Source of the DNA: Tribonema minus
Lineage: Eukaryota; Sar; Xanthophyceae; Tribonematales; Tribonemataceae
Assembly: GCA_017506865.1 (NCBI GenBank)
Contig: JAFCMP010000046.1
Location: 1-64,000, forward strand
DNA: 64,000 nucleotides
Direction: 5' to 3'
The translations under genes and the position numbers were made by a program. The notes beneath the pieces are model-generated. The model had not been told where the DNA came from, did no database searches, and worked only from the letters and a program-made list of their open reading frames with translations. Positions 34,189 to 48,000 of the stretch are shown in pieces. Every line of letters starts with the position of its first letter. Position 1 is the first letter of the stretch.

Positions 34189-36615
34189 CGCTGCTACCCA
34201 ACGTCCGCCTGGCGCTTCCTGCAGAGGGTATAAGCCTGCGCGCACACACCATCATCGCCGTTGGAACTTTCGAGAAAGTTTGCGGCGGCGAACGGCGGCG
34301 AGGCTGCAGCGCGCCGGCGGCAGATGCACCCAATCATACCATTGCCAGGATGCACCTGGTGCCTTGCATATAGTACCACTGGTATGACTGACTGGTAGCA
34401 TCGCACAACCGCTCACGTCAGAGACGGAGGAATCAACCACACTGTGGCATTGTCATGTGGGGCACACAGCTGACCAACAACTTCAGGCAACATTTTGATG
34501 GGGGGTTGTGGTTCTGATCTGCAAGCACACCGCATAAACACATCATTTTTAATCCTAAAAATATGCAAATGATGTAAATGCATGACTCCGCCATCATGTA
34601 TCAAAGCTCAGCTATGCTCAGCAGGCTAGGACACACATGGCACCCGATTGTCAACGCAACATAGGCACTGCTGGCAACTAACTGCCTGAGGCAGTCATGT
34701 GGACTGTTGCTGCAGCCTAGGTTCAGCTGAGCTAGTAGACTATTTCCAGACAGTGAGGTCAACAGCAGTGAATCGCTGCACATTATGCACAAGCACCTCA
34801 ACCCGGCAGTAAAGTGCACATGTGAGGTTGTTATTTTGATCTTTCAACACATGGACATCATCTCATCTGCCGTGGCTCAAATAGCCACCTCCGGCGCTCT
34901 GCCCCAAGGGGCGTGCTCGCCTTTGATGGCCAAAATTCACATACAAACACTGTGCCTCCTCTTCACAGCGTCCCCGGCTGGTGCTGCCACCCGCAGTGAC
35001 GCGACACAGGAAGGCTGCAGCTGATGCTTCCAGCTAAATGCACGCCAGCTGCAATTGCTTCATAAATGAAAAGCGCAGAGGCCAGGCCGCGGCCAGCGCT
35101 GAGGAGGCGCATCAACTGCCAACCCGCACGCGCATACGCGGAGCGCTGGCGCCGCAGAGACGCCAGCTCCCTCAGCCGCCGCGCTGGCGTGCCCCCCCCC
35201 CCCCCCTTCCCCCCCTAAGACAAAGCCCCCTACCTGTCACTCAGATGCCGCACCAATGTGCGCCCAGGACCTGGTGTTGTCGACGCAATTGCATGCATCC
35301 TGCTACCTGTGCGTATCGTACACAACGATGCATGTGCAGGCGCCGATATGCCTGGACGCACGCGGAAAGCCAGGAGAGGATACAGACGTCCCACCTGGGG
35401 GAAGACAGCGCTCTCGTTGTTCTATGCGCGCATGTCGTGGCGGCTGCCCTTGCGGTGCCCACAGCAGTCTCTGCCAGGTCGTGGACTCTGCAGCAGCCCA
35501 GAGCAGCCAGCTTCCGTGTTGCAAGGGTCAGACCTGCAATTGATGGGGGGGAGACAAGAACATTAGACGGCAACGCCGTACAAGCGCTGTTGCAGCTCTA
35601 AGTGTTCGGGTGCAGAGAAAGTACAATGATGCATCCATCACTGCGTCGCGTCGTCCGCTATTGATCGCACTTGAGAGGCCGCACGTCATGTCCAGCTGGC
35701 GCACTGGCGCGCGTGCATCACGCGAGCACTCGCAGCCGCAAGTTGACAAGCCCCACCATGAGTGGGAGGCGCAACGCTGCGCGTGTTGCCTGTGCGTCGC
35801 CTCCAATTCCGCGTACGAAACGTGCACGTCTGAGTATGCGACGATAAGCAACGTGCGGTCACAGCGCACAGTGCTGAGCATCACGGCGCCTGCTGCGCTA
35901 GGCCACATGCACAGCTCGCAGGTTCCAAAGCTGTTTGAACATTAAATTTTTTGTCAAAAACGAAAACGAAAATTAAAATTAAAAATTCGTCTTTTTTCTA
36001 TTTTGAAAAATACTAGACAAAAGCTTGGATATCCGTCTTTGTAGCTTTGTATCATCAAGCGACGGCGGGCAGTGTCACCCCACAACTGCAGACTCTGCTG
36101 CATCTCCCTCGCAGCAACACCCAAACCGTAACCGCAGCCGGCAACCGTAGCTAATAACCGCTGCCAGGCCGAATGGCATTTGGGGAGAATTCACGTACGG
36201 CCCGGGCTCAAAGCCGCTGCGTTGTTCTGACGTGCAGCCAACACTCCTCAATAACGAGTTCGGGGAAAATAAACAATCACACTCTCAGCTGACACTTGCA
36301 GCGTGCACATGACCTCAACATCAACTTGTTGAACAAAAAAACGCAGTGCTGCTCCACCTTGGCATCAGCGCCACAGTCTTTACGGCATGCAGTGTGTCAG
36401 CGCTGCAGTGCTAACAAGTTGGCGGATGTTGTCCTGACGTGCAGGCAACACTCCTAGATGAGTCCCAGTGTGAAAAGAAACGACCACTCGCACTCAGCTG
36501 ACACTTGCAGCATGCACACGATCTCAACATCAACAAACAAACGCAGTGGGCCACCGCCTTGACATCGGCACCACAATCTTTGCGGCATGCAGTGTGTCAG
36601 CGTGGCAGTGCTCAC
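34189..36615. other. Spacer between membrane-protein paralogues
   Basis: No firmly supported gene. Should contain the paralogue A promoter at the left and any 3' exons of paralogue B at the right. A fragment of the foldback element lies near 35271-35335 (GTGTTGTCGACGCAATTGCA). The AT-rich patch 35941-36040 stands out. A donor-edge copy of paralogue B exon 6 lies at about 36398-36443. Confidence 0.5.
35941..36040. other. AT-rich island
   Basis: Runs of A and T (ATTAAATTTTTTGTCAAAAA, AAATTAAAATTAAAAATTCG) in otherwise GC-balanced DNA. No ORF or terminal repeat seen. Confidence 0.7.
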
Positions 36616-39600
36616 AAGTTGGCGGATGTTGTCGGGAATCTCGACCTCGTCCGGGTCGCCCCCGGGCAGAACCCCATAGCCGAATGCTTGCAGGTAGCCC
36701 ACGCGTTGCAAGTACTCCTGCGGCAGCTGAGCCTCCACACGCTGTGAGGGTGTGGTGGGGGGCGGGGATGGGGAAAGGGGAGGGGGGGGGGGCAAGGCAG
36801 CACATGGTCAGTCATTATCGTCAATGTTCTTCTGTTTGACTGATGGTCATGCTTGCACCCCATAGCCGAATGCTTGCAGGTAGCCCACGCGTTGGAAGTA
36901 CTCCTGCGGCAGCTGAGCCTCCACGCGCTGTGAGGGAGCGGGGGTAGGGGGTGGGGGGGAAGGCGGGGCGGGGGGAAGGGGGGGGGTCAGGCAGCACTTG
37001 GTCAGTCATCATCAACGTTGTTTTGCTTGACTGATGGTCACGCTTGCAACCGAGTTTACAGAAACGTTGTGACAAGGTGTCTCAGTGCGCGCTGACGATC
37101 ACCCCCTGATGACATCGCCAAATGGCAATCTGCCCCCCCCCACAGCAGCCGCGTTCATCTGCGCCCCCTCCGTTGCACTAAGCCATACTTCAAAAAAGTA
37201 AGAAGTATGTGTCATCACCATAAAGGATCACGTCAACATGCAGCTGCTGTCCTCCGCAGCCAGAGCTGGATCATCTATTGTCAGATGCAAAGCATCGTTA
37301 TTCGCTGCTACCGTACGCCGTCGAGAGCCCTGAGACTCTCATACGAAGCAAACAAACCCCAACTTAATCAAAAAGACGAAAGCGAAAACCCTGCACTGCG
37401 TCTCTCATACGGTGTGCCATCAAAACGCCGGGGTCCCCCGGCAGCGGCGGCTCATGCACCATCACCTCACCAGCTATGCGACACTTGCTGTGGACGCAGC
37501 GGCTGCCACAGCACTAGCAGCGTGCGCCTTATCGGAGCCTAGGTACATGAGGCAAAGTTGCTGTGCGCTGCTGCTGGCTCGTGCTGACTTTCGGCCGACC
37601 GACACGATCGGCTGAGCGCTGCCCCCGGAAAGAAAACTCCGCGCAGAAACGTGCCGCCGTTCCTCGTGCGTACTGCATACGTACATACCTTGATGCGGCG
37701 GACCATCAGCCAGACTATGCCGATGTTGGTGCCGATCACCGCGATCAGCCCCAGCCACGAGGGCAGTAGCAGCTCCCACAGAATCCTGCAAAAGAAGAGG
37801 GCGCGACGAGGGGCGGCAGCGGCGTGCAGCGCTCAGCAGCTGAAGATTGCGCACACTGAAAGCTGTCTGCCTGAATGATACACGAGTGGGTCGCTAGTGG
37901 CCGAGCGCGTGAAGGCAGGCTTCGCGGGCTTGAACACTGCATGCGTCAAATTGGCGGCTGCGCTTTGCAGACACACAGCTGCAGCAGCGCCCTGGTCCGC
38001 AGACGCTGCCTCTCTGTGTTTGCGGCTACCCTGCCAGCTTTCCGCCAAGCGCACACTTCAAGAAGTTCCAGGAGGTTACAATGTGTTTTTACTCTCGTTG
38101 AGTACAGGAGTTTTTGGGGATTGGTCCATTTCGATTTCAGCAAGGATCCATGTTGGACAAATGAGAACAGAGAAGGCGAGAAGTATGCTCTTGCGAGAGG
38201 CACTCACGACAGCACCATTAGCGCCGAGCGCAGCGCGAACGCCTCCAGCCCGACCCGCTTGAACGGCAGGCGGCGCGTCGTGTTGAGCCCCGTCATGTAC
38301 CCCGCGAGGACCTGCACGGGGACCGAGAAGGCCATCCGTATGAGGCCCGCCGCGGCGGCGACCTTGAAGTCTAGGGCGGGGGCGCCATCAGGGCTGAGGT
38401 CGGGGTCGATGTCGTGCTCTCCTGCCAGGTAGCCCTCGAGGGACGCGAGGACGACAAAGTTGAGCGCTGCCGAGGCGGCGGCGTAGCCCACGGAGGTCGC
38501 CGTGTACGCGATCTGGTGCGTGATGGTCTCCCTGGTCGTGAAGGGGGGGGGGAGGGGGGAGGGGGGGGGAGTGTGTGTGTGTGGGGGGGGGGGGGGGGGG
38601 GGGCAGGGGTCATCTCAAGCGCACGTCTACATGCATTCTGTGCTTTCGCGATCTCGTGTTCCAAAAAAAGAGGTGCACTGGGCAGGGCAGCGGTCGGGAG
38701 ACGCAAGCACGACACCGCTACTACTGCAGTACAAGGGTCCATAACGGCGTGGCGGCGTCAAAGTGACATGGCGTTGCGGCACCTAAGCGGTGATGCACGA
38801 CATTGAGCGGCAGTGAAAGAAGCCCGTGCCGCAAAGAGCGTGACGCAGCCGCATGCGGAGCACTGGTGATCGTACAACAGCGGGGACGCGGTAGGTTGCG
38901 CCTAGGCAACGAGCGCTGTGACCGCCAGGCCTAGGGTTTGGGCCTGAGATTTAGGGTTTACCTGCTCATGTCCAGGCCGCTCTTGAGCCGCCGCGCTATG
39001 AGCACCTGGGGCGACGTGCGGCATGCAGGTGGGCACCGCCGTGAGCTGATACATGCGGCATAGGAAGTGGGGCAGCGGTGTGCATAGGGAGTCGACCGTG
39101 CTCTCGTTCTCGACGCAAGATTGGATGCGTGGCAGCTCGTGAAAGCCAGAGCTCCAGGTGCAGTGGAGAATCACCTGCGTGACGTTCGGGCACCTGTGCA
39201 GCAATTGCACAGCAGTCTTGAGATGGGCATCACCTGATCGGATCGAAGCCAATGCTCAGAATGCGCATGGCACGATTGACACCGCCGCTTTCGGCAAGTT
39301 AGGGTTAGCGCTGGACTTAAGCATCTCGGGCGCTCGCAGAGCTGCACCACTGATGCAGTGAGGTGATCTGAATTGCCTAATCAAGACCCGGATAAGGTGA
39401 AGTTGAAGTTGAACCGTGCATCTAGTCCACAACGCCCCACACAATGTACAGCAAACCACTGCTTCAATGCTATTCCGCGACATTGTTTCTTAACCTAACC
39501 CTAATCCTGCGAGAGGGGGGGGGGGCGTGACAGGGGGGTCCTTTGCAGGCCCCCATTTGATCCATGGCGTGGTACCTCCAGTATGATCTTGAACAACATT

Positions 39601-41536
39601 GCTCAGCGCCAGCAACCGCTGTTGAAGTGCCATCCTGTGGCGAAGTGCTCGATAAAAGTTGGAAAAAAGATACAGCCCATGCTGATGCGCAGCAAAGACA
39701 GCACCACTGCTGCTGGCCGACAGTTTCAGCTTCTGAAGGGTTGGGTGCTTCAGAAAAGGCTTCAACTAGAACAGAAAGAGGTGACTCACCCTGAAGAGCT
39801 CCTCGATGCCCACGACGTAGATGGGCAAGCCCAGCCACAGCACGATCATGAAGGGCAGGGCGACCGTCGCGAGTATGAGCACCATGAATCCGAGCAACAG
39901 CGTAAGGACCACGCCGAGCGCCATGCCGCAGTATCCCTGGAGCGCACGTGCACGCAACGCAGGGGCAATGAGCATTTTGCGTAAGTACTGAATTGACTGA
40001 ATTGTCCCCGGAGCTCACACGCACACAATGCAGGGATTAAGGGCATTGCTAGTTATTTATAAAGTGCATACACCGAAGTATCCGTGGAGCGCATGTGCAC
40101 GCGGCGCAGGGGCAATGAAACTTTGTGATGTGACTGATACATACCGCAGTATCCCTGGAGCGCACGAGCACGCAACGCAGAGATAACGAACAATGAAGTA
40201 CACTAGCAGCACATACACATGATAACAAAAAAAAAACTGGAGCTGGCCTACCGAACACGCGAGACCTTTCCATACTGAACACCCATGTCTCGAATGCTAA
40301 AAAGCTTGCACACAGAAGTCTTTTGCCTACTGTGACTATAAAGGCACTGTTTGACTCGTGGCCAATGACTGCAGCAGCGGCGACCACGGTTATTGGTGGA
40401 AGGCACTTGCGGCTTGCCACTCCTGGTCACCTAGAGCTCTACGTACATTTTGATTCGTTTCCATAAGAATGGAGAGAGACCCAGAAGCAGGGCAATGATG
40501 TCAAATGCTCAGCAAGTCCTGCGGCGCCGCAGTCCACGACGAGCATATGGACAAGGATGCCGCCTGAGCGCTGCTGTTGCCGCTGCCCCCCCCCCCCCCC
40601 CCCCCCCCCGTCAGGGCTTGTCAATCAATTACGGCATGAGCGCCAGCAACGCCAGCGGCAGCAGCAGTGCTCAGCGACCTTGCGCTGACGACGCTGCGCT
40701 TCCTCCAGGAGATGCCGGCGCGCGCTGCCCTGGGCACTGGCCACACAGTGTGTGCCTGGTGCTGGCAGCCAGCGCGTTGAGCTGGGCAAGCAAAAGGTTC
40801 AGACTATGCCTATATATCAATGACTTTATCGGGCTCTGTGCTTTTTGGCGCAAAGTCATGTCGTGCAACTGGCACGCCCTCCGCATTGCCTCATACGCAA
40901 TAGATCGCATGTTTGTGCGTGATGTTTGTCATGAATACGGGACGCTGTGCCGAGCCATCATACACACTAGATGCGGGCTCCCCCAGGCCCTGTCAGATCT
41001 CTGCTGTGAGTGTAGAACTAAATGTGCTCGAGGCAGCAGCGCCAACGTCATGATTCGTTGCGGACTGATTGCCATTGCGCAACGGGCAATGGTACAGGCA
41101 GCATGCAACGGTGCCTCACTTCAGAGCTGCTGCTACAGTCAATTTGCCTTGGTCAATTTGCCTTGGTGTGGAATTTCAGCTCTATGGTGCAGCGGGGCCA
41201 CAAGAATTCATAAATCAGTGAGCAAGCCTACTGTCAAATGCGGACCCTGCTTACCATGCCAAAGCTCCGGATCACCATGTCCAGTGGGCAGGCGTGGCTG
41301 TGCTTCTGCCACCACTTCAGCAGCGGAATGATGAGAGCCGCATGAGCCACCATGCACCCAAGGTACAGCACCAAGTCCCTCGAGAGCAGCGTCAAGTGGG
41401 CACACACCAGGACGTAAACTATGGTCAGCTTCGCGGTGAGGCTCAGCGCCTTCAACTGCTCCAGCGCTCCCCGCGGCTGCACAGGATAGCCCCCGTCGGC
41501 GAAAGCATCATCGTCCGCCAGGCTGGCGTCCTGCAT
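36616..41536 (-). CDS. Multipass membrane protein paralogue B, intact over six exons
   Basis: Exons: 41255-41536 (ATG at 41536), 39790-39936, 38962-39005, 38208-38531, 37689-37785 and 36616-36741. They join in frame to 340 codons and end at a GTGAGC donor, so a further exon or a read-through end near 36454 is expected. The N-terminus is acidic (QDASLADDDAFADGG). About six to seven membrane segments follow: LTIVYVLVCAHLTLL, LYLGCMVAHAALIIPLLKWW, VVLTLLLGFMVLILATVALP, VLWLGLPIYVVGIEELFR, AAASAALNFVVLASLEGY, GLIRMAFSVPVQVLAGYMTG and LPSWLGLIAVIGTNIGIVWL. Basic linkers (ARRLKS, TTRRLPFKR, MVRRIK) then lead to a soluble QLPQEYLQRVGYLQAFGYGV tail. I do not recognise the family. Transcribed divergently from the condensin gene. 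Confidence 0.7.
36844..36930 (-). repeat. Acceptor-edge copy of paralogue B exon 6
   Basis: CTGCCGCAGGAGTACTTCCA and flanking exon start are repeated upstream of the true exon at 36616-36741, after a G-rich (sense C-rich) tract. The copy breaks off after GGCTATGGGG. Confidence 0.8.
40070..40185 (-). repeat. Two acceptor-edge copies of paralogue B exon 2
   Basis: The intron end and exon start (TGCGTGCACGTGCGCTCCAG, then GGATACTGCGG) recur near 40140-40180 and 40074-40115, upstream in transcription of the true exon at 39936. Confidence 0.75.
40586..40609. repeat. Poly-C run of about 24 bases
   Basis: Uninterrupted C on the plus strand inside a minus-strand intron, so antisense to the usual polarity. 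Confidence 0.8.
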
Positions 41537-42064
41537 CTAGCTTTCGTCCGCTTTCTGCTTGCAGGGAGCCGGGCAACAGCTTGTGGTCTCGCGGGAGCTG
41601 TTTGCGGCTGTTGCGATGGGCACGCACTAGACGCGCCAGCAGATCCAGGCCAAACTTACGCGTGCACAGTTACCCCTTGCCTTCTTTCCTTTCCAGGAAA
41701 ATTATCCTCCTCGTGGAGAGCTTCACCACGTTCAGGTCGACGAATGTCGGACAGCTCTCGCCCGCCAAGCAATTGGACTTCAGCAGGCTACTGCTTGCTC
41801 AGGACTCCGGGAGCGCAAGCGGGGCTGCTACTAGAACTGTGCAGCTGCAGAGCTTTTCGTCAACTGCAACTATAACTTCCTCGAATGAAATTTGGCAGTT
41901 GAGCTGTTTGGTCAAATTCAAACCAGACAAGAGCTCCTGCTCGCTAGCACAGTAGTTGAGCGGCACTAATGGCGACAACAGCTCTGACTGCATAAGCTGC
42001 TCGTTTCCTTGGAGCCCCGTCAACCAATCCACACTCCTATTAGGTTTCTGCAAATCACGGCATC
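41537..42064. promoter_or_regulatory. Divergent promoter region, paralogue B / condensin D2
   Basis: 528 bp between two outward-facing start codons. Less GC-rich than the flanking exons. No core element assigned. Confidence 0.5.
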
Positions 42065-45000
42065 ATGGCTGGCGAGCAACAGAGCGTGGAATTTGTGGTG
42101 CCCCTGGAGCTGGAGGATCTGGAGCTTCCCCGCCAGGATCGCTATCATGTCAAGCCAGGCTCCCTCTTTGACCCCAAGGACGCCCAGCCCGCTCAGCTGC
42201 ACGCAGCCTTGGACGAGGTGGCCTCTGACCTGGCGGATGCGGGGCCCGAGGCCCTGAGCCAGTGCGAGGGGGCCTTTGACACCCTCTACCGCTTCGTAAG
42301 GGACTTCAAAGAGCTGCCAGATGACGCGAAGGCTCGCGTCATCGACATGCTCAGACACCTCATCTTGGACGTGCTGCCCTCCGTGGGCGGCGCAGGCTCC
42401 GGCGCCAAGAAGCGAGGCGCGGGGGGCAACCGCCGCGAGAGCGACCCTCAGCAGGCGCAGCAGCAGCAGGGGCAGGCCCCGCTGCACCTGCGCAACTCCT
42501 TCAAGATGGCGGTCTTCCTGCTCTTCTCCGCGGCGTGGCGTGCGGAGAGCGCCTACAGCAGCGCCAAGCGCAACGAGCTGCTGGCGCCCAAGCAGTCCAA
42601 GGCGGCGGCGGCCGCAGCAGCGGGGGGCGCCAAGAAGGGCGCCAGGAAAACCGGCAAGGCCGCCGCCGCCGCGAGCTACGACTGGGAGACGGCGCGCGAG
42701 GCGGTGCTGACGACCATGGCAACAGCGCTCAGCGCGGACCTTCAGCGCTTGTGGTCGCTCGGCGTCGCGGACCAGGAGTTCGCGTCGCTCTTCACGCGCC
42801 TCGCGTTCAAGGCGCTCGAGCTGCCGGCGACGCTGCGCAGCCGCGCCGCGCGCGCCGCCGTGCTCGAGCTCATCGCCGTCCCCTACGCGTCCGTCTCGGG
42901 CCTCGCGATACCGGTGTGCGCCGCCGCGCTGCAGGCCGTCACCGCGTATGAGCACCTGCCGGCGCCCATGGCGGAGCTGTGCGCGCGCCTTGCGGCAGGC
43001 GGCGGCAGCAGCAGCGGCGGCGACGAGGACAGCGCTGTCGGCGGCGGCGGCGGCGGCGACACGCGCCTCGCGGCGGAGCTGCTGCGCGAGATAGGGCGCA
43101 TGAGCGCCGTGGACGCCGCGCGCAACGCCGCGGGGCTGCGCAATATGGTGGCGTTCATGACAGGTGCGTCGCGGCAGGCGCATGTCGTGTGACGATGGCT
43201 GGCTGCTGTCGATAAATCGCATGTGATGGCGGTGGTGGTGATTTTAAGGGTCTGCGTGCACTTCGGCGCCTGCTGCTACATGCGGGGTGCCGGTTATGTT
43301 GTCTGGATCTTGGTTTTACAAGGCACCGCTTGCCGCTGGGTGGTTGCCATATCAATTGTGGGCCTCTGATGAGTGTTGCTGTAGTGGTACAAACACGGTC
43401 TGGAATGCAAGTGCTGAAGCAAAAGTGACACTGCAACTGCAAGCAACGGACTGCACGCACAACTTTACGGGGGGCACGAGCACATGGCGTCATGGCCGCA
43501 GCAGCGGCCGTGCTCACGCATGCCAATTTTTCAAGCGCGGCATGGACGCATGCGTGCCGGGAATGAACTTCATGCAGCGAGCAAACCCCATCGACACACG
43601 TCAAAGTTGCCTCATTGAGACTGCAATCTTGACGTTGATATGTGTTGACGTTGCCTCATTCCGCGTGCTCTGCGCCGCGCCGCGCCGCGCGCTCACGCTG
43701 CTCCGGTGCCGCACCGCCACTGCAGAGCTGTGCGCGCTGCTGCCGGGCGTCGCGCACGCCGCGCTGCCCGTGCTGCTGCCGCACCTCGGCAGCGAGCCGT
43801 ACGCGCTGCGCAGCGGCGTCGTCACGTGTGTCGCGGCCGTCGCCGGCGCGGCGATGGAGAATGATCTGCGGCGCCGCGAGCGCGCACTTGGCGGCAGCGC
43901 TCAGCTCCAGGGGGGGGGCAACGAGGAGGAGGAGGAGGAGAGGGCGCGGGGGCGCGTGGTGACCATGGACGCGCGGGCCAGGGGTACGTATGTATGTTAT
44001 GCATGCGTGTGGCATTGCTCGCTCGCATCGGGGGGGGGGGTGAGCGAGGGGGTTGGAGTGGTGATGTGGGTTTAGCGGAGGCGTGCGCGGCGTCGGCGCA
44101 AATGCCTCTAGTGGTATTGATGTGCCGCTGGGGAGGCGGCGGGGGGCATGTGAAACGGGGGAGCCAGGCGCGTGATGCAGCCCCCCCCCACCCCGTGCAG
44201 TGCCAGAGTGCGTTTTGGTGCAGCAGTGCTCAGCATGAAGGTAACCGGCATCGTCGAGGCGCACCGCCATTAGGTTGGCTGCAATTTCAGGCGCTGATTT
44301 GACAATTATGCAGGAGCGCACGCCACGCAGCGCAGACCACCACGCCTGCACCTCTTCGTAGCATGCGGCATCAAAATGAGCGTGCGCGGTCCGTTCAGCA
44401 GTGGCTCAGCAGCACACGCTATCCATCTCAGGCCTTGTGTGCCCAGCAGCCGCAGACGACGGGCTGTCCGTGTTGCGAGGGCACGCGACTCGAGGAGCGG
44501 CTGCACGCACGCCGTTCATGTGCAGCGCTGCCTACCAGCGCGCACCGCCACTGCCGCAGCGCTCCTCTCGCATGCACTTCCACCACCTCACCACCCCAAA
44601 ACCAAACCTCAACAACACCCCCCCCCCCGCCCCCCCCCCCCCACTTGCAGACGGCCTGCTGGACATCCTGGAGGAGCGCGCGGCGCGCGACGCCAGCGGC
44701 TACACGCGCGCCGCGGCGCTGCGTGCGTGGACGTCGCTGGCGGAGCGCGGAGCGCTGCCGCTGACACGCATCCCCGCCGCCGCGGCGCTCGGCGCTGACC
44801 GCCTGTGCGACCGCGCCGCGCTCGTGCGCCGCGCCGCCGCGCAGCTGCTGGGCGCGCTGCTGGAGCGCAACCCGTACGGCGCGTCGCTCGCGCCGGAGTT
44901 CCACAGGTGCGCGCGTCGCGGGAGCGAGAGTAGGGTTGGGGTCAGGATGAGGGGTAGGCGCGAATGACAGCTGGAAAGTGCAATGGTGCTGTGCAGGCCG

Positions 45001-48000
45001 GAGGGTACTGGTGCAGAGTGGACATGTGTTTCCTGGGGGGGAAGGGGGGGGGGGGTCAGGCGATGCTCATTATGATGTGCAGTCGCCGCGGTTTCGACAG
45101 TTCACCAGATGATACTGAGATGCATCCCGAGGCTATGTGCGAAGATGCGGCTGACCCGAAGACCTACTTGCACGCACCGCAGCAGCCCAAATGTGCCTCG
45201 GGGTGAGTATTATACTAATAGGAATGTAACCGGCCACCCACTCCTGGCGGCCGGCAGTGTGCCTCGGAAGACCCGTGCGATCCGCAACTATCATTGTGAA
45301 GTATGAATGAACGCGCTGGCTCACTGGTTCATCGTGCATCTTTAAACGCCGTTGTTTCAACACGCATACCTGCGCCATTTGCAGGGAGCGCGCGGAGGTG
45401 GCGGAAGCAGCGCTGGCAGAGATGGCGCCCGCAGGGCCGCAGCTCACGCCCGAAGAGACGGCAGCGCTGGCGGAGCTGGAGGAGCGCAGCGCAGGCAACA
45501 AGAAGCAGCAGCGGCGCAGTCGACGGCGCAGCAGCAGCAGCGGTAGCGGCGCGGCGTCCAACGCCGATGACGCGTCCGAACAGGAGGAGGAGGAGGGCAG
45601 CGACGGCGGCGACGGTGACGCGCAGGACGATGAGCTCGAGTCGTCGAAGCTGTCAGCCGATGGCAGCAGCGGCGGCAGCGGCGACGGAGGGTCCAACGCG
45701 GAGCAGCCCGCAGCGGCAGGGGAGGAGGAGGAGGACGAGGCGGCGGCGGCGCGGCGGCGCGCGCTGCAGCTGGAGCTGTCGTTCCACGCATCGGCGCTCG
45801 CGTTCGGCGACGCGTTCGCGTCCGCGACGCCGCGCCTGTGCGAGCTGTTGTCCTCGCGCAGCGCGGGCGACGTGACGGAGGCGCTGCGGCTGCTGGCGCG
45901 CGCGCGCCGCTTCGGGGCGCGCGGCGCAGCGGACGGCGCGCGCGCGGGCGCGCTCGCGCTCGCGTGGCACGCCGAACCCGCCGTGCGCGAGGAAGCGGCG
46001 CGCGCGTTCGTCGAGGCGTTCGTCGAGTGCGACGACGACGCACTGGCGGCAGGCGGCGGCGGCGGCACAGTGGAGGGCGGCAATGACGGCGAGGAGGAGG
46101 AGGAGTCGTCGGCAGCGGCGGCGGCGGTGCGCGCGGGCCACAACCTCGTGGTCCTCGTCGCGCAGAGCACTGCCGCGGATCTCGTGTCGCTGGAGGAGGT
46201 GGTGGGCGGACTCGTGCGCTCCGGCGCGCTGCCGCGCGGCGTGTTCGAGAGGCTGTGGGCGGCGGCGGCGGCGCGCGCGCAGCAGGGCTGGGCGCGCGCG
46301 GCGGCGCTGCGCGTGCTCGCCATGGGCGTCGCCGCGGACGCGTCGCTAGCGCCCGACGCGGAGCGGCTGCGCGAGCTGGCGACCGTCGCTTTGGGTGAGT
46401 GAGTGAGTGAGTCAGTGTTTGAATAACAGAGTGTGCCGCCGCGTGAGTTGAAGTTTGGCGCGTCACGCACGCGCGCACAGAGAACGATGCGCGAACCGCG
46501 TGCGCGCGCGTGCTCAGGAGACACGGCGATGCAGGGCGCATGACGCGGCAAGTGTTGATGTCGCCACGAGCGTGGCGCGCGCGCGCCCTGCGAGCGCGCA
46601 TCCGTGCCACCAAGTTGCCGTGTGGCGCTCTGCGTGAAAGCGGCCAAGGTAATGTAAAAGTGGACGACAGCCTGAGCGCTGCTGCAGAGCGGCACGCCTC
46701 ATGTTACATATGACCTACCCAGGCGGTGGCGCACCTGATGCGGCAGCGCTCGACTGTGACCCCGTCACACGCTTCCGCGCTGCTCTGACGTGGATGATTC
46801 ACCCTGATTGCAACCCAGCAGGCAAGGCGATACGGGACGCGCACGACGTATCTCATGCTACGTTCTTCGTGAAACAGTGTACGTGCATGCAGATGTGTAA
46901 CGTACACAAACGTATGCGACACAAACTGAGAGAGGCCGGCGTGCCGGACGAGCGGAGACGCATCCGCGCCCGACGCGCAGCGCAGCGAGACTACATGCCT
47001 ACCGCATGTAGCGTCACGACACGCAGCTATGTTATTGGCTCGCGTGTGCACGCCGTGTACGCAGGCAAGGCGACACAGGATGCGCGCGACTGGGTCACGG
47101 TCAAGGCGGCGTGCACGCTGCTGGAGCGCTGCGCGCCGGCGCCGCGCGGCGACCGCGGCGCCGCCGCCGAGGCGTGCCTGCGGCGCATCACGGGCTTCCT
47201 GCAGGTGCGCGCCGCTTGAGGTTGCAGCCCTGGTGTTGATGTTGAGTTCTTGAGGTTGTATGTGGTACTCGGATGAAGCGGTCGGCGCCGCCGCGGTGAC
47301 GCGCCCGCGGTGGTGCGCCTGCGGCGCATCACCACGGGGTTCCTGCAGGTGCGCCACCGCTTGTTGAAGTCGCAGTCGGGTGTCCTGGTGTTGATGTTGA
47401 GTCCTTGAGGTTGTATGCGATGCTTTGAAGTACAGTACAAGCATGATCGGTGCGTTGGGAAGTGCCCACGAAGGCGCCAAACCTGTTGGTCGCGGAGGCG
47501 TGCCTCCGGCGCATCGCAGGGTTCCTGCAGGTGCGCGCCGCTTGAAGTTGCAGTTTGGTGTTTCGGCTGCGTTGTTTCGTCGTTCAAGTTGAGAATGTCC
47601 GTAAAGAAAGGATATGATCCCAAGCATGACTGTCATCAATGTACCATGAAGTCATTCTACACAATAAAACAGCTGTGCCGTCTGGTTCTGATGACAACAA
47701 ATGCATGGTGGATGTATGCGGTACTTCAAGCATCACGAGCTTCCTGCCGGTTGGTTGATCGTTTCATCCCCGAAACCGCCAATGTGTGCTTCTTTTCATT
47801 AGGTAAACGGCCTGTACTCCCACACACACTCTGCAGGAGCAGCGCGGGCAGGCCAGAATCTCCGCCTGCATGCTGCTTTAGACTCCTGAGCACCGGACAA
47901 GTACTGTAGCCGCTGCTCTCCGCCTTCAGCGGGCGCGCTGCTTGAAGTTACAGATAGGCGTCCTGGTATTGGATGTTGAGCTCTTGAGGTTGCATTCGGT

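Noticed and set aside
40450-41331. 293-codon plus-strand ORF within the paralogue B intron
   Set aside because: Crosses a poly-C run, has no recognisable motif, and overlaps the antisense of a supported exon.
44428-46695. Long minus-strand frames over condensin exons 3 and 4
   Set aside because: Shadows of high-GC third positions. The plus frame matches condensin D2 and joins in phase.
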